Source of the DNA: Marispirochaeta sp.
GTDB taxonomy: Bacteria > Spirochaetota > Spirochaetia > JC444 > Marispirochaetaceae
Assembly (NCBI RefSeq): GCF_963668165.1
Contig: NZ_OY764210.1
Span: 1 to 64,000 of the forward strand
Length of the DNA stretch: 64,000 nucleotides
Direction: 5' to 3'
The translations under genes and the position numbers were made by a program. This document shows positions 36,539 through 49,869 of this stretch, piece by piece (position 1 is the first letter of the stretch; every line of letters begins with the position of its first letter). Below the pieces are notes generated by a model. That model was not told the origin of the DNA and made no database searches. It was given only the letters and a program-made list of their open reading frames with translations.

Positions 36539-38080
36539 ATGGATGTTGCAACACTTCCTCCGGAAGTACAGGAATACATTTACTCGATCGAAGAGAAAGC
36601 GGACAAAGCTGTTCGCGCGTGGGAAAACCGGTATGCCTCCCTTGAAGAGCAGTATAAACTACTCTTACTTCAGAAGTTCGGACGCAAAAGCGAAAAAGAA
36701 CTCCTGGAGGAAAGGCAGCAGTTTCTATTCGACAGTGAGGAAAGTACCCCGCCGGAGCAGGATACCAAAGATTCAACCACGGTCATAAAAGCGTACCAAC
36801 GTAAGAAACCCGGCAGAAAGCCGATTGATGAGAGTATTCCCCGTGAAGAAGTGATAATCGATATACCGGAAGAGGAGAAGCAGTGCGCCTGCGGCCATAC
36901 GCTGACGAGAATCGGTGAGGAGACCTCGGAGAAGCTTCACGTAATTCCGCCGAAAATGTGGGTAGAACGGATTGTCCGTCCGAAATATGGCTGTAAAGCG
37001 TGCGAAGGGTCCGGTGATGAAGAGAATCCTGCTGTACGAATAGCCGATGTTCGGCCTGCTATTATTCCGAAGAGTATCGCTACTCCCAGCCTGCTTTCGT
37101 TCATCATCGTCAATAAGTTTATCGATCATCTCCCATATTACCGGCAGGAGAAGCGGTTCGAACGTATCGGCATCCACATAAGTCGGCAGAATATGAGTAA
37201 CTGGCAGCAGGCGGCGTTTGAGAAGATTGAGCCGCTGATTGAACGGTTGAAGGAGCATATTCACAGTGGGCCTGTCATCAACATGGACGAAACTCCTGTC
37301 CAGGTGATGGGAGAAAGTGAGAAAAAGAACACATCAAAATCCTATATGTGGCTTGCCCGTGGCGGTCCGCCGAAGAAGCCTGCGGTCCTCTATTCATACC
37401 GGGAAACGAGGGGTTCCAGGCACATTACAGATATTCTTAACCGGTTCAGCGGTTATCTCCAGACCGATGGGTATGAAGCCTATAAGACAGCACTCGCTGG
37501 AAACGCTGACATCATTCATGTCGGATGTATGGCGCATGCAAGGCGGAAGTTTCATGAGGCCGCGAAGGCTTCCAAGAAGGCCGGAAGTGCCCAGGAAGCG
37601 ATCAACAAAATTAAGAAGCTGTATGCAATAGAGGGAACCTTGCACGGCAAGGAATTGAGTCCCGAGCAGTTTGTCGCTGAGCGGAAGGCCCTGGTAGAAC
37701 CGGTCCTGGAGCAGTTCAAAGAGTGGCTTGAGAAGCGCAGCCTGCAGGTGCCACCGTCTCTGCTTTTGGGGAAAGCGATTAGGTATACTCTGAATGAATG
37801 GCCGAAACTTGTTCGGTACCTCGATTCACCGTATCTGACCCCGGACAACAATGTTGCCGAGCGGGCTATACGGCCGTTTGTCGTCGGTCGGAAGAACTGG
37901 CTCTTTGCGGGAAGTCCCAAGGGGGCTGAAAGCTCCTGTGCCATGTATTCATTGATTGAAACGGCGAAACAGAACTCTGTGAATCCTAATGACTATTTGA
38001 TTAAGGTTTTCGAACTGGCTCCATCGGCGCGGACAACGGAGGATTGGAAAGCGCTGCTCCCCTGGAACATCGATCCTTGA
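36539..38080 (+). CDS. tnpC: IS66 transposase TnpC
   Basis: A 513-residue DDE transposase. An N-terminal leucine-rich helical part (about 1-60) is followed by the IS66 zinc-binding segment (CACGH near residue 116 and GCKAC near 152) and the catalytic core with Asp in INMDETPVQV, Asp in LQTDGYEAY and Glu in NNVAERAIRPFVVGRKNW. The C-terminus ends LLPWNIDP, typical of the family. A run of nine T directly follows the stop. Confidence 0.95.
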   Translation: MDVATLPPEVQEYIYSIEEKADKAVRAWENRYASLEEQYKLLLLQKFGRKSEKELLEERQQFLFDSEESTPPEQDTKDSTTVIKAYQRKKPGRKPIDESIPREEVIIDIPEEEKQCACGHTLTRIGEETSEKLHVIPPKMWVERIVRPKYGCKACEGSGDEENPAVRIADVRPAIIPKSIATPSLLSFIIVNKFIDHLPYYRQEKRFERIGIHISRQNMSNWQQAAFEKIEPLIERLKEHIHSGPVINMDETPVQVMGESEKKNTSKSYMWLARGGPPKKPAVLYSYRETRGSRHITDILNRFSGYLQTDGYEAYKTALAGNADIIHVGCMAHARRKFHEAAKASKKAGSAQEAINKIKKLYAIEGTLHGKELSPEQFVAERKALVEPVLEQFKEWLEKRSLQVPPSLLLGKAIRYTLNEWPKLVRYLDSPYLTPDNNVAERAIRPFVVGRKNWLFAGSPKGAESSCAMYSLIETAKQNSVNPNDYLIKVFELAPSARTTEDWKALLPWNIDP

Positions 38081-38171
38081 TTTTTTTTTCAAGGGGTGTG
38101 GTTTAATTGACGCTTACCCTCGTTCCCCGCGCGTTCCTCGCTTCGCTGCGGTACGCGCGGTACAAAAAAAA

Positions 38172-38282
38172 GCCAGGCGACGTCCTACTCTCCCGCTATT
38201 CGCAGTACCATCGGCGCTGAAGGGCTTAACTTCCGTGTTCGACATGGGAACGGGTGGATCCCCTTCGCTAAGGTCACCTGGC
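38172..38282 (-). rRNA. rrf: 5S ribosomal RNA
   Basis: Minus strand begins GCCAGGTGACC and ends CGCCTGGC, pairing as helix I. Conserved internal CCCGTTCCCATGTCGAACAC and GCGGGAGAGTAGG are present. Length about 111 nt. Eight T follow the 3' end, consistent with an intrinsic terminator of the rRNA operon. Confidence 0.95.
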
Positions 38283-38507
38283 AATAATTATTACCGTTTA
38301 CAAACTGTAAGCTTTGACACTCACTGTTTATTTGTGCGTTTACCTTTCGGTAAACTATGTTATATGTCTTTCGACGATGGAGCACACCGGTCGTTTTTAC
38401 CGCCTATTTCAAAAGCAGGGTCTCCCTGGTTTTGAAATTACGTACGGCTAAGGGAAGTCCGTAGAGTACTCTCTACGGGCGACCGTAAAAAGAGGAGCAC
38501 ACAATAA
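38283..38507 (-). other. 23S-5S spacer with two strong hairpins
   Basis: No gene. A 14-bp stem with one mismatch (ATTTCAAAA...CAGGG / CCCTG...TTTTGAAAT, 38406-38438) and a perfect 8-bp stem (CCGTAGAG / CTCTACGG, 38459-38478) are present; likely RNase III-type processing structures. Confidence 0.6.
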
Positions 38508-41448
<2,941 letters not shown>

Positions 41449-41814
41449 ATTAGTTTGTGCTCCTTCCTCTGTTTTTGCGGTCACCGCTGTCGCCTACGAC
41501 AGCGTCTCCCTTGGTCCTTTCGGCAGTCTCAGATGTAGCAAAGCCACATCTTCACTGCGCGTAAGCACTTCGGGTCTCCCTTGGCACCTTCGGCAGATTC
41601 AGAGCCGGCAAAGCCGTCTCTTCACTGCACCTTAGCGCTTCGGGTTTTTATAACCACACCCTGAAACTCCCCTATGTGGTTCGACTACTTCCCGTTTCGT
41701 CGAACCGGTATGTTTCAGGCTCTCTATGTCAAAAGATCAGTTTCGACCGGAAGATCAGATCTTCCAGGTCAGGAAAGATTACCTTAAAGGCAATCAGCCC
41801 TCTTCTATTATATG
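41449..41814 (-). repeat. tRNA-23S spacer with a 70-bp imperfect tandem repeat
   Basis: Two 70-bp units, 41504-41573 and 41574-41643, both begin GTCTCCCTTGG and share CTTCACTGC and CTTCGGG segments, with small internal hairpins (for example GATGT...ACATC). No gene. Likely a duplicated spacer element; the function, if any, is in rRNA processing or recombination. Confidence 0.7.
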
Positions 41815-41888
41815 TGGAGGTAAAGGGACTCGAACCCTTGACCCCTAGAATGCAAATCTAGTGCTCTAGCCAACTGAGCTATACCCCC
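41815..41888 (-). tRNA. tRNA-Ala (anticodon TGC)
   Basis: The minus strand reads GGGGGTATAGCTCAGTTGG, then an anticodon stem with loop TTTGCAT (anticodon TGC) and T-arm GGGTTCGAGTCCC, closing TACCTCC-A. CCA is not encoded. It lies in the 16S-23S spacer; no tRNA-Ile accompanies it. Confidence 0.96.
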
Positions 41889-42071
41889 GGCATTGTAAAG
41901 CCTCGAGGGACACCCCTTAGGCTTATTCCCAAACTTTTTCAACTCTATTTAAAATGAGAGGGCGAAGAGACTGTTTCTTTTCAAAAAAGCGGGTTCCATC
42001 AAGTTGTGTCGTCAAGCAAAAGCTGTTACTGATCTTTTCCTCAGTAACGCGTTCCTTTTCCTCTCTCGTAG

Positions 42072-43602
<1,531 letters not shown>

Positions 43603-43961
43603 TAAGACTCAATTAAGAGCCTCCTTAATTTACCACTTCTAAAGTCCGATTACTCAAATATTTCGCTTCCGCTTTCGACTATTTATTGGAATCAATCAAA
43701 GGTTCCCGCTTCTTTTATTCTACCCTTTCTGCGTTTCCGCATCCAGATAAAAAAACGGTCTTCTTCGCCCCTTCTCTTTTCGCAGGTTTTCGCAACACCT
43801 CTTCCCGTCGCCCAAGGCCGTGCAGCTTCCCTTTCGCCGCACCGTTCCCCTTTTCTCTTCTCGTACCAAGAGGGCCGGATTCACTGTTACCCGTATTACA
43901 AAGATCATTTCACGCTTCCGTTCCCCAGTGCTCATCACCCCAGCGCTTCAGCGTGATCGCA
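43603..43961 (-). other. rRNA operon leader
   Basis: About 360 bp between the rRNA promoter and 16S, pyrimidine-rich on the plus strand. No gene supported; it should hold antitermination and processing signals that I cannot pin down. Confidence 0.5.
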
Positions 43962-43990
43962 GTTATACCATCACCGCTAATTTGTGTCAA
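43962..43990 (-). promoter_or_regulatory. Strong sigma-70 promoter of the rRNA operon
   Basis: TTGACA, a 17-bp spacer and TATAAC on the minus strand, followed by a GC-rich start region. Near-consensus spacing and hexamers fit an rRNA P1 promoter. Confidence 0.8.
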
Positions 43991-44081
43991 CAGGTGCCGT
44001 GCAAAACCTTCGAATCCTGCTATTTTTTCCTGTTAAGATACTCGTTGTTCTGTGATATGATTCACCCCATGGAGGTAATGG

Positions 44082-44534
44082 ATGAGCGACGAATACGACG
44101 AACTGCAGGCGGACCTGGAATCCGAGGCTGGCGGTACAATTTTAAATCATGCCATGGTTCGTATTCAACCCGGGACAACATCGCCTGAATTAATGTCTGA
44201 TCTTTTTGGACTCCTGGTAATTACACCCAGCCGGCTTCTGTATAAACACTACGCGCAGGAGAACTGGTTTTCCGGTATGTTCTCGGCGAAAAACAGAAAG
44301 AGCAAGGAAATCTCTCTTTTGATAGATTTTTCAGATATTGTTTCGATTAAACGTATCGCGGAAGCTTCATTCTTTAAGCGTCTTTTGTTTACCCCTGAAC
44401 CTTATTACAGTATTCATTACCGGGACACAAACAGGATCCAGAGGACCGTGCAGCTTTCGGTCAGTTTCTGCAAGACGGGCGAACCCGTTTTCTATAAACA
44501 GCTGACTGAAGCTATGGACAAACTGATCAAATAA
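44082..44534 (+). CDS. Conserved-looking hypothetical protein, possibly PH/GRAM-like
   Basis: A 150-residue soluble protein starting six bases after GGAGG. The body alternates short beta segments (GLLVITPSRLLYKHY, LLIDFSDIVSIKRI, YYSIHYRD) in a way that resembles bacterial PH/GRAM-like domains, which often contain 'ltpsrLly' strands; it ends in an amphipathic helix. I cannot assign a family or role. It is transcribed divergently from the rRNA operon and stands alone. Confidence 0.7.
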   Translation: MSDEYDELQADLESEAGGTILNHAMVRIQPGTTSPELMSDLFGLLVITPSRLLYKHYAQENWFSGMFSAKNRKSKEISLLIDFSDIVSIKRIAEASFFKRLLFTPEPYYSIHYRDTNRIQRTVQLSVSFCKTGEPVFYKQLTEAMDKLIK

Positions 44535-44549
44535 AGTATTTCCAGGGTA

Positions 44550-44738
44550 TTAATCTTTTATTCTCGGGTTCTTCCTGAAAGCCGGACAGTGCCGACCGTT
44601 TGCACGGTATACAGCGTGGCTTGGCAGAACTTTGGACTTAACGCCAAAGAGTCTGCAGCTTCTGGGAAACGCGGGGTCCCAGGAGACTTCAAAGTACAAG
44701 CATTTCAGGCAATCAGGAGCTTTAGAAGGAGTGTCCAT
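44550..44738 (-). CDS. Small cysteine-rich conserved protein
   Basis: A 62-residue protein with a CxxC pair (CLKC) followed by YFEVSWDPAFPRSCRLFGVKS, a PSHAVY turn and a last Cys in GRHCPAF. Four spaced cysteines around an aromatic/WDP core look like a small metal-binding or redox fold. I recall similar short proteins in spirochaetes and deltaproteobacteria without known function. It reads toward the previous gene and lies upstream of the end of hppA's neighbour region; possible weak ribosome site only. Confidence 0.6.
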   Translation of the reverse strand: MDTPSKAPDCLKCLYFEVSWDPAFPRSCRLFGVKSKVLPSHAVYRANGRHCPAFRKNPRIKD

Positions 44739-44782
44739 AGGGCAAAATACGCGGACGGCAAAAACCGTCCGCGACTTATATC

Positions 44783-46816
44783 CTAATGGGGAATGTTTGA
44801 AGCAATTACCAGAGAAACAACGCTCATCAGCTTGATGATTATATCCATCGCAGGTCCTGCGGTATCTTTAAAGGGATCCCCTACAGTATCACCTATAACC
44901 GCCGCCTTATGGGCGTCAGAACCCTTTCCTCCGTAGGCTCCGCCTTCTATGTGCTTCTTGGCGTTGTCCCAGGCACCTCCCGCATTGGCCATAAACAGGG
45001 CCAGCATAATACCGGAGACAGTTACACCGACCAGAAGCCCGCCGAGCATCTGAGCCCCGCCAAGATAACCGACAATGACAGGAATAACGACCGCCCCTAC
45101 TCCGGGAACGACCATCTCTTTCAAGGCTGCGGCAGTGGCAATATCTACACAACTTACGTAATCAGGCTTTGTAGTGCCGTCAAGAACACCTTTTATCTCC
45201 CGGAACTGCCGCCGGACCTCTTCGATCATGGTAAAGGCCGCCCGTCCGACAGCACCCATAATAAAGGATGAAAAAACATAGGGAAGCATACCGCCGACCA
45301 GGACTCCTATAACAACCCGCGCTTCGGTAACATCTATTACCGTTATTCCGGCGGTTTCCTTAAAAGCAACGAAAAGGGCCAGAGCCGTAAGGGCAGCGGA
45401 GCCGATGGCGAATCCTTTACCGATTGCAGCGGTGGTGTTCCCCACAGCATCAAGCTTGTCCGTCCGTTCCCGTACTTCGTGAGGCATGCCGGCCATCTCC
45501 GCCAGGCCGCCGGCGTTATCGGCGATAGGACCGTAGGCATCCACAGCCAGCTGAATACCCGTAGTGGCCAGCATCCCGATGGCGGCAATCGCAATTCCGT
45601 ACAGACCTGCGAAGTGAAAGGCAAACCAGATAGCAAGGACAAGCATGATTACGGGCCAGCCGGTTGCCATCAGACCTACACCAAGGCCGGAGATAATGTT
45701 CGTGGCAGCCCCGGTACTGGACGCCCGGGCTATATCGGCTACCGGCTTTTTACCATCCGCAGTGTAATACTCAGTAATCAGGCCGATCATCACACCGCCG
45801 AGAAGTCCGGAGATAATCGCAATGTATATACCGGTGGAACTATAGCCGCCGCCGTATTCTGCCGGAGCCAGGATAATCACCAGCGGGTAGGCGGCAATCA
45901 GGGTCATAACAGAAGCACCAATTGTTCCGAAATTAAGGGCACGCTGAGGGTCCCCCCCCTCTTTAGTCCGCACAAACAGGGTCGCGATCATGGAGGCGAC
46001 AATCCCGACACCGGCCAGCATAAGAGGCAGAATTACAAGGTTGACCTCCCGCAGGGAGCCTCCAAGCACCATGGCACCGATAAGCGAACCGATATACGAT
46101 TCACAGAGGTCCGATCCAAGCCCTGCAACGTCGCCCACATTATCGCCCACGTTATCTGCAATTGTAGCGGGGTTACGGGGATCGTCTTCCGGGATTCCCG
46201 CTTCTACCTTTCCTACAAGGTCTGCCCCTACATCGGCGGCCTTGGTAAAGATACCGCCCCCGACACGGGCAAACAGGGCAACAGAACTCGCTCCCAGGGA
46301 GTAACCGTTCACAATGGGCAGAACAAGTCCATTCAGGGTCTCACCGTCGAAACCAAAAATCCTGCTGTAGATAATCAGCAAACCGGTCAGCCCGATAATA
46401 GCGAGTCCGACTACCGAAAGCCCCATAACGCTGCCGCCGTTAAAGGCAATATTCAGCGCCCGCACAAGGCCGTGTTCTGCGCCATGGGCGGTTCGGGTGT
46501 TAGCCAGGGTCGCTGCGTTCATTCCAATAAGACCCGCGAGGGCGGAGAGTATCGCACCCACAAGGAAGGATACCGCGACCAGTTTTCCCCAGCCTGCCTC
46601 TGAAAAGACAAGCAGCACAGCCACCGCCGCTACAATTACAGCAAGGATTTTGTACTCCCGCCGCAAAAATGCCATAGCCCCGGATCGGATTGCTTTTCCG
46701 ATCTCCTGTACTTTTTTGCTGCCCGGATCCTGTTTTACGACCCAGGCGGTTTTAACAAATGCATACGCCAGCGAAAGAATACCAGCTCCAAGAGGCAGAT
46801 ACAAAAGCCAGTCCAT
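44783..46816 (-). CDS. hppA: Membrane-bound ion-translocating pyrophosphatase
   Basis: A 677-residue pump with about sixteen membrane helices. The pyrophosphate-binding loop reads [20 protein letters not shown], followed by [18 protein letters not shown]. Near the K+ site the sequence is [18 protein letters not shown], with Ala where K+-independent enzymes have Lys, so it belongs to the K+-dependent class, which includes Na+ pumps. ATG 46816 is used, eight bases after GGAGG; the upstream in-frame extension to 46987 has no such site and is charged. It hydrolyses pyrophosphate to drive H+ or Na+ out, useful to a fermentative cell. Confidence 0.93.
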   Translation of the reverse strand: MDWLLYLPLGAGILSLAYAFVKTAWVVKQDPGSKKVQEIGKAIRSGAMAFLRREYKILAVIVAAVAVLLVFSEAGWGKLVAVSFLVGAILSALAGLIGMNAATLANTRTAHGAEHGLVRALNIAFNGGSVMGLSVVGLAIIGLTGLLIIYSRIFGFDGETLNGLVLPIVNGYSLGASSVALFARVGGGIFTKAADVGADLVGKVEAGIPEDDPRNPATIADNVGDNVGDVAGLGSDLCESYIGSLIGAMVLGGSLREVNLVILPLMLAGVGIVASMIATLFVRTKEGGDPQRALNFGTIGASVMTLIAAYPLVIILAPAEYGGGYSSTGIYIAIISGLLGGVMIGLITEYYTADGKKPVADIARASSTGAATNIISGLGVGLMATGWPVIMLVLAIWFAFHFAGLYGIAIAAIGMLATTGIQLAVDAYGPIADNAGGLAEMAGMPHEVRERTDKLDAVGNTTAAIGKGFAIGSAALTALALFVAFKETAGITVIDVTEARVVIGVLVGGMLPYVFSSFIMGAVGRAAFTMIEEVRRQFREIKGVLDGTTKPDYVSCVDIATAAALKEMVVPGVGAVVIPVIVGYLGGAQMLGGLLVGVTVSGIMLALFMANAGGAWDNAKKHIEGGAYGGKGSDAHKAAVIGDTVGDPFKDTAGPAMDIIIKLMSVVSLVIASNIPH

Positions 46817-47003
46817 ACAGTCCTCCAGAATTTGATTAAATAATCCCTTATACTCGTTTATATCAATAATGTCATCAGCTGCCAAGACATGCGGTGTATA
46901 TTTATTCGAAAAAAACGCATATTTTTCCACTTCGTCCCACTGGCGAAACCATGTCAGAACCTTGTTCCCTCCCCTGTACGGGAGCATAAAGAAAATGATT
47001 TGC

Positions 47004-47032
47004 TTGACTATAAACGGGGGTGAGTTTATGGT
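47004..47032 (+). promoter_or_regulatory. Putative sigma-70 promoter for the 47.1-kb gene
   Basis: TTGACT, a 17-bp spacer and TATGGT lie about 30 bp upstream of the ATG of the hypothetical gene. Moderate match only. Confidence 0.4.
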
Positions 47033-47064
47033 TTTAGTAGTAACACGATGTTTTAGGAGGGGCT

Positions 47065-47835
47065 ATGGCAATTCATTATTACCTTTCAGCGTTCCCAATG
47101 GAGGCATTGATCGCCTCGGAGCTTGAACCACAACAGTTCGGCAGCTACATGGCAACCGGCTCAAAGAAGGGAAGTGACGAGCTTATTATTTTCGCCGAGA
47201 TTAAAGGAGAATGCACCCCGGAGTTCGACTGGGACTATGCGAAGGAGAAATGCGTTCCCCATACCAGTGGAGATCCGAAACATTCGGTCTACCTGTCTGT
47301 ATACCGGGTGCTCGAATATATTCCTTTAAAATCGATCGGTTCAATTTACCTTACAACCAGGGACGGCCGCAGCCTCGAACTGACCAGCGACGCTGCCGCG
47401 GCATACCCCTCCAGCAGAGACTATTACATGTATCAGGAACTCTGTCCCATAAAGCCTCTGATCGTAAGCAGGCTTGACCCGAAAAAGTTCGCTGTCTACA
47501 TGACAGATGAAACAAACCATGTGTATACTCCAAAGCTCATATTTGCCAACCTGAAAACCCCCAACTTTGAGGACCCGGAGAACACCGGTCATACGGGAGG
47601 GTTTCTTATTAACAAAAAAGGGCATTTCCTGAACTGTATTTCCTCAATCAGCGGCAAGGACGGAAAAGCGAACAAGACCTTTGACAGGTCACATGTTGAG
47701 TCTTTCTCTTTTCAGACAATTGAAGACGCGGTTTTTATCGGCGACGGAAAAGATCTGCTGATTTATCCCATGCCGAACATTGATGAGATTAAAAAGATTG
47801 ATTATGACTGGGGACGTTCGGCCCTCTTGTATTAA
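47065..47835 (+). CDS. Hypothetical soluble protein with two related halves
   Basis: A 256-residue cytoplasmic protein with no signal peptide or membrane helix, starting after AGGAGGGGCT. The two halves look similar: residues about 18-40 (LEPQQFGSYMATGSKKGSDEL) and 150-175 (LDPKKFAVYMTDETNHVYTP) share the pattern L-[DE]-P-x-[KQ]-F-x-x-Y-M, each followed by a beta strand with IIFA/LIFA. This suggests an internal duplication. No known family recognised. Single-gene unit between the pyrophosphatase and the PHP gene. Confidence 0.75.
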   Translation: MAIHYYLSAFPMEALIASELEPQQFGSYMATGSKKGSDELIIFAEIKGECTPEFDWDYAKEKCVPHTSGDPKHSVYLSVYRVLEYIPLKSIGSIYLTTRDGRSLELTSDAAAAYPSSRDYYMYQELCPIKPLIVSRLDPKKFAVYMTDETNHVYTPKLIFANLKTPNFEDPENTGHTGGFLINKKGHFLNCISSISGKDGKANKTFDRSHVESFSFQTIEDAVFIGDGKDLLIYPMPNIDEIKKIDYDWGRSALLY

Positions 47836-47862
47836 AGCCGGTGCATATTTATACAAGGACCG

Positions 47863-48579
47863 TCAGGTTTCACCGTACACAGTGACTACCTGGCGGTTCT
47901 CCAGAGCTGCTTTCAGTGCAGCAAAGCCCGGAGCCTCATTGCACGTCAGGTGACTCTGCTTTGATCCTATAAGCTCCGGTATATGCGCGTCCGAAGAGGC
48001 AAGAACAGCAAAGTCTCCTGCAAGATTGAGGTTCCGTTCAAAGGCAACCTCGACTCCGTGAAACGGGATATCCGGAATAAAGCCAAGCTGGGCAATAAGC
48101 CCCGCGTAGGGACGATCAATATGGGAGGGTACGACCAGGGCTCCACGGGAAACGGCCTCTTCGAATAGACGGTCGACCGAAAGATCCGTAGCAGTACCCA
48201 GGTATTTTTCTATTTCCCCCACAATGGTGCCATACTCATCGACCGCAACCTGGTCTCCCATTTTTGAAGGGGTATTGTAGATATCCGGCAGATGGGCGTA
48301 GATAAAAGCCGCGAAATCCTCCGCTACACCAAGGCCGGCAAAAAAAATGAGAACATGAGCTTCCTCCACGGTAGTGACCTCGATTCCGGGAATAACCGCA
48401 ATGCCCATATCACTCCCCAGTCGCACAAGAGGAGCGCAGTTGGCCGTCGCGTTATGGTCGGACAGGGCGATCAGGGAGAGCCCTTTTTCTGCCGCGCCGT
48501 CGATAATTGCCCGGGGAGACATTTCCAGGGAGCCACAGGGAGACAGACAGCTGTGGATATGCAAATCCGCCGTAATCAT
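47863..48579 (-). CDS. PHP-domain metal-dependent phosphoesterase
   Basis: A 238-residue PHP domain. Metal ligands are visible in ADLHIHSCLSPCG (two His), LSDHNATANC, GIEVTTVEEAHVL and the late SSDAHIPE. Proteins of this type hydrolyse phosphoesters such as nucleotides or histidinol phosphate. It is the last gene of a four-gene unit with two DRTGG-like proteins and a CBS-ATPase, a set that often accompanies [FeFe]-hydrogenase genes. Confidence 0.87.
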   Translation of the reverse strand: MITADLHIHSCLSPCGSLEMSPRAIIDGAAEKGLSLIALSDHNATANCAPLVRLGSDMGIAVIPGIEVTTVEEAHVLIFFAGLGVAEDFAAFIYAHLPDIYNTPSKMGDQVAVDEYGTIVGEIEKYLGTATDLSVDRLFEEAVSRGALVVPSHIDRPYAGLIAQLGFIPDIPFHGVEVAFERNLNLAGDFAVLASSDAHIPELIGSKQSHLTCNEAPGFAALKAALENRQVVTVYGET

Positions 48580-48601
48580 GCCGCTGTCTCCTTTATACTA
48601 A

Positions 48602-48928
48602 CTAGAGTAATGCAGATATCTCCGCGCTGACCTGAAACTGGCTTTTAGACGTGGAAAAGATTGCCACACCATCACTCTCGGCCGCCTCGCGCATGCCTTC
48701 ATCCGGCTCCCGGCCGTTGCAGAGCACAACTGCCCGTAAACCGGCAAGACCGCATACGGCGATGGTGTTTTTATGTGCCTGAATTGTTACAAGAACACCG
48801 CCGTCGGGGGCATTGGCCATGACGTCGCTGAGCAGATCAGAGGTATATCCGCCGGTTATCTGTGCACCCGGATCAGGCAGGAATACTGCCGTGTATCCTA
48901 ACGCGTCCTGTAATTGAGTAATTTTCAT
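48602..48928 (-). CDS. DRTGG-like small regulatory domain protein (second copy)
   Basis: A 108-residue protein with the DRTGG-type fold: a middle GGYTSDLLSDVMANA segment, then VLVTIQAHKNTIAVCGLAGLRAVVLCNGREPDEGMREAAE and a final VAIFSTSKSQFQV. This fold is the regulatory part of some CBS proteins and may bind a small ligand. The ATG overlaps the upstream CBS-ATPase stop by 4 bp, with AGGAGG nine bases upstream. Confidence 0.75.
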   Translation of the reverse strand: MKITQLQDALGYTAVFLPDPGAQITGGYTSDLLSDVMANAPDGGVLVTIQAHKNTIAVCGLAGLRAVVLCNGREPDEGMREAAESDGVAIFSTSKSQFQVSAEISALL

Positions 48929-49869
48929 GGTCGAGGACCTCCTTGCGATAGATAGATAATTGCTGTGGCGTCTGTTCCCTTTCCGAGCTCCGAGGTCAGG
49001 GAAAAATCATCAACCACTCGTTTAACATTCGGAAGCCCCATTCCTGCTCCGAATCCCAGGGAACGGATCCACTCATTTGCGGTTGAGAATCCTACCTCCA
49101 ATGCCTGGTCAACATCAGGTATTCCCGGACCGGTGTCTACAGTACGAACTTCTATGTGCTCCGGATCCAGGCGGAAAATCAGTTTACCTCCATGGGAATG
49201 GACAACCAGGTTCATCTCCAATTCGTAACAGGCCACCGCGGCACGCCGTATGGTCTGAGGATCAAAACCATGCTTTTTCAGTATCCGCTTGATATCCGCC
49301 GAAGCCTTGCCGGCGTTCTCGAAATCGTGGCGCACCACGTAATGCTGCAGAGACGCAACCCCTTTAACGGCATCTTCACTGGAATCCTGGCTCAATTCCC
49401 CTTCCAGCTCCTCCACAATACGGTTTACTTCGCTGAGGAGGGTGGTATTGATATCCCGGATGGTAATGATACCGCAGAGTTCCCGGTTTTTGTTCAGCAC
49501 CGGGAACCGTCCGTACTGGTATTTGCTAAAGTAGCTTATGGCAAAAGAGAGGGGCATATCATCTTCCAGAACCTTGATGTTCCTAGTCATGTGGCCCTCT
49601 GCACTCTCGTCAATGGTACCTTCATCAAAGGCCGTCAGGATATCGTGCATGCTGACAATACCCAGCAGCCGCTTGTCCTCGACAATGGGAACCCCGGTAA
49701 TGCTGGCTTCTTTCATGCGGTGCTGAATGGTACGCAACGTTTCGGTCTTGCCGCCGGTAACCAGCTCCCGGGACATAACATCCTTGATTTTGAGGCGAAA
49801 AATGAGTTCGGTCAGTGCAGTAGGAATGTTCTGGGAAACAAAAGAGACCGGAGGACGCTGATCAGGCAC
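48925..49869 (-). CDS. CBS-pair protein with anti-sigma-type ATPase domain
   Basis: A 314-residue fusion. Residues about 22-150 are two CBS repeats (KIKDVMSRELVTGGKTETLR and HMTRNIKVLEDDMPLSFAIS); residues about 185-312 are an RsbW/SpoIIAB-like HATPase domain (VACYELEMNLVVHSHGGKL, TVDTGPGIPDVDQAL and GFGAGMGLPNVKRVVDDF). The start is GTG 49869, overlapping the preceding gene by 8 bp. Such proteins are thought to sense adenine nucleotides through CBS and act on a partner, perhaps an anti-sigma/anti-anti-sigma pathway; none is adjacent. Confidence 0.82.
   Translation of the reverse strand: MPDQRPPVSFVSQNIPTALTELIFRLKIKDVMSRELVTGGKTETLRTIQHRMKEASITGVPIVEDKRLLGIVSMHDILTAFDEGTIDESAEGHMTRNIKVLEDDMPLSFAISYFSKYQYGRFPVLNKNRELCGIITIRDINTTLLSEVNRIVEELEGELSQDSSEDAVKGVASLQHYVVRHDFENAGKASADIKRILKKHGFDPQTIRRAAVACYELEMNLVVHSHGGKLIFRLDPEHIEVRTVDTGPGIPDVDQALEVGFSTANEWIRSLGFGAGMGLPNVKRVVDDFSLTSELGKGTDATAIIYLSQGGPRP

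Larger units (their letters stand above)
35733..38125 (+). mobile_element. Complete IS66-family insertion sequence with target duplication
   Basis: The element spans 35741-38117 (2377 bp). The ends are 23-bp inverted repeats starting GTAAGCGTCAATTAAACC (35741-35763 and, complementary, 38095-38117) with one mismatch. CCTCGTTC occurs directly outside both ends (35733-35740 and 38118-38125), an 8-bp target duplication as expected for IS66. All three genes are intact, so the insertion looks recent and possibly active. It landed in the extragenic GC-rich repeat just downstream of the rRNA operon. Confidence 0.96.

Noticed and set aside
46817..46987. N-terminal extension of the pyrophosphatase
   Set aside because: 57 charged residues unlike the family; a strong GGAGG precedes the ATG at 46816.
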